Part shown: positions 63,850 to 64,000 of the stretch, piece after piece
How positions within the stretch are numbered: the first letter of the stretch is position 1
How the letters are laid out: every line of letters begins with the position of its first letter
NCBI RefSeq assembly: GCF_017940815.1
Contig: NZ_JAGAXX010000051.1
Coordinates: 31,720 to 95,719, forward strand
Origin: Methanobrevibacter sp.
GTDB lineage: Archaea > Methanobacteriota > Methanobacteria > Methanobacteriales > Methanobacteriaceae
Reading direction: 5' to 3'
Length of the DNA stretch: 64,000 bases
Notes under the pieces: generated by a model
Databases searched by the model: none
Told to the model about the DNA's origin: nothing
What the model saw: the letters and a program-made list of their open reading frames with translations, nothing else
Translations under genes and position numbers: made by a program

Positions 63850-64000
63850 TTAGGCCATGCCTATTGTTTTGTCAAGGCCTTTCCATTCGTAATAATATTC
63901 GAATTTTCCTTGACCAATAGGTATGAAATCTACTAAGCATAGCACCATTGAACCAGTGGCGCGTAGAGCTTCGTCTAAAATATTTTTTGCAGCATTAACA
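63850..64000 (-). CDS. tnpB: TnpB-like RNA-guided nuclease, C-terminal end (cut by window edge)
   Basis: The last 50 codons of a minus-strand gene whose start lies beyond 64000. The frame begins VNAAKNILDEALRATG, which fits the third RuvC motif of TnpB (D-x-NAA-x-NI), and continues LVDFIPIGQGKFEYYYEWKG to the stop codon. TnpB proteins of IS200/IS605 elements are RNA-guided DNA nucleases. The hairpin directly downstream supports this. The rest of the gene, the zinc finger and the partner tnpA cannot be seen. Confidence 0.6.
   Translation of the reverse strand, partial: VNAAKNILDEALRATGSMVLCLVDFIPIGQGKFEYYYEWKGLDKTIGMA

Overview
The window comes from a low-GC methanogenic archaeon of the order Methanobacteriales, most likely a gut or rumen Methanobrevibacter. 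Methanogen-specific genes recur throughout: F420H2:NADP oxidoreductase, F420H2 oxidase FprA, FO synthase CofH, sulfopyruvate decarboxylase ComDE, MtxX/Mmp4, DUF1890/DUF1894, cyclic 2,3-diphosphoglycerate synthetase, the archaeal corrinoid-type methionine synthase, pantoate kinase and the archaeal shikimate entry enzymes. Very large adhesin-like proteins, AT-rich intergenic DNA and GGTGA/GAGG ribosome binding sites fit the same group. Nearly everything up to 33.9 kb is on the minus strand.

Layout. 0.1-3.2 kb: a small TIGR04076-like protein, a winged-helix regulator and three tandem membrane-anchored Ig-like proteins. 3.5-9.5 kb: a stand-alone Sau3AI/MutH-like domain, npdG, a DUF2284 protein, a small gene with a metal-repressor-like palindrome, and the run cca-thpR-DHQ synthase II-ADH synthase. 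9.8-12.5 kb: a secreted Ig-like protein, a methyltransferase-like gene, pantoate kinase and a frameshifted iron-sulfur flavoprotein. 12.6-32.5 kb is a surface-protein island: two beta-helix adhesins with nearly the same architecture and the same 290-bp upstream leader, a flavodoxin, a small Asp/Ser-rich anchored protein, and a 3601-residue adhesin with 22 DUF11-type repeats. 32.7-42.9 kb: fprA, a PHP phosphoesterase, a PIN-like gene pair, a riboflavin/F420 pathway reductase, a MraY-like transferase, a CPBP protease, an HTH protein, a DUF530-like protein and metG. 43-50.7 kb: both primase subunits, cofH, comDE and small genes. 50.9-64 kb: cPGS, cobM, a prepilin-like pair, several small genes, TatD, UppS, MtxX, the DUF1890-DUF1894-metE run, tRNA-Ala(GGC), a DUF354 protein, hypBA, and the end of a TnpB-type mobile element at the right edge.

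The most unusual material is in the surface-protein island. The giant adhesin gene appears to be controlled by two copies of a TTTAGG-N4-CCTAAA palindrome (resembling DtxR/MntR-family operators) flanking its TATA box, and its predicted mRNA begins with a long hairpin followed by a U tract. Single copies of the same palindrome lie upstream of a 114-residue unknown gene and, with one mismatch, upstream of the flavodoxin, which suggests a small metal-responsive regulon. Both beta-helix adhesins carry a Cys...Gln pair placed as in thioester-forming adhesin domains, and they share with the 123-residue protein a C-terminal T(G/S)NP-hydrophobic-basic tail that looks like a sorting signal. Two or three secreted-protein genes appear to start at AUU/AUC codons. 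Two genes are broken by single-base frameshifts, which could be real decay or sequencing error.
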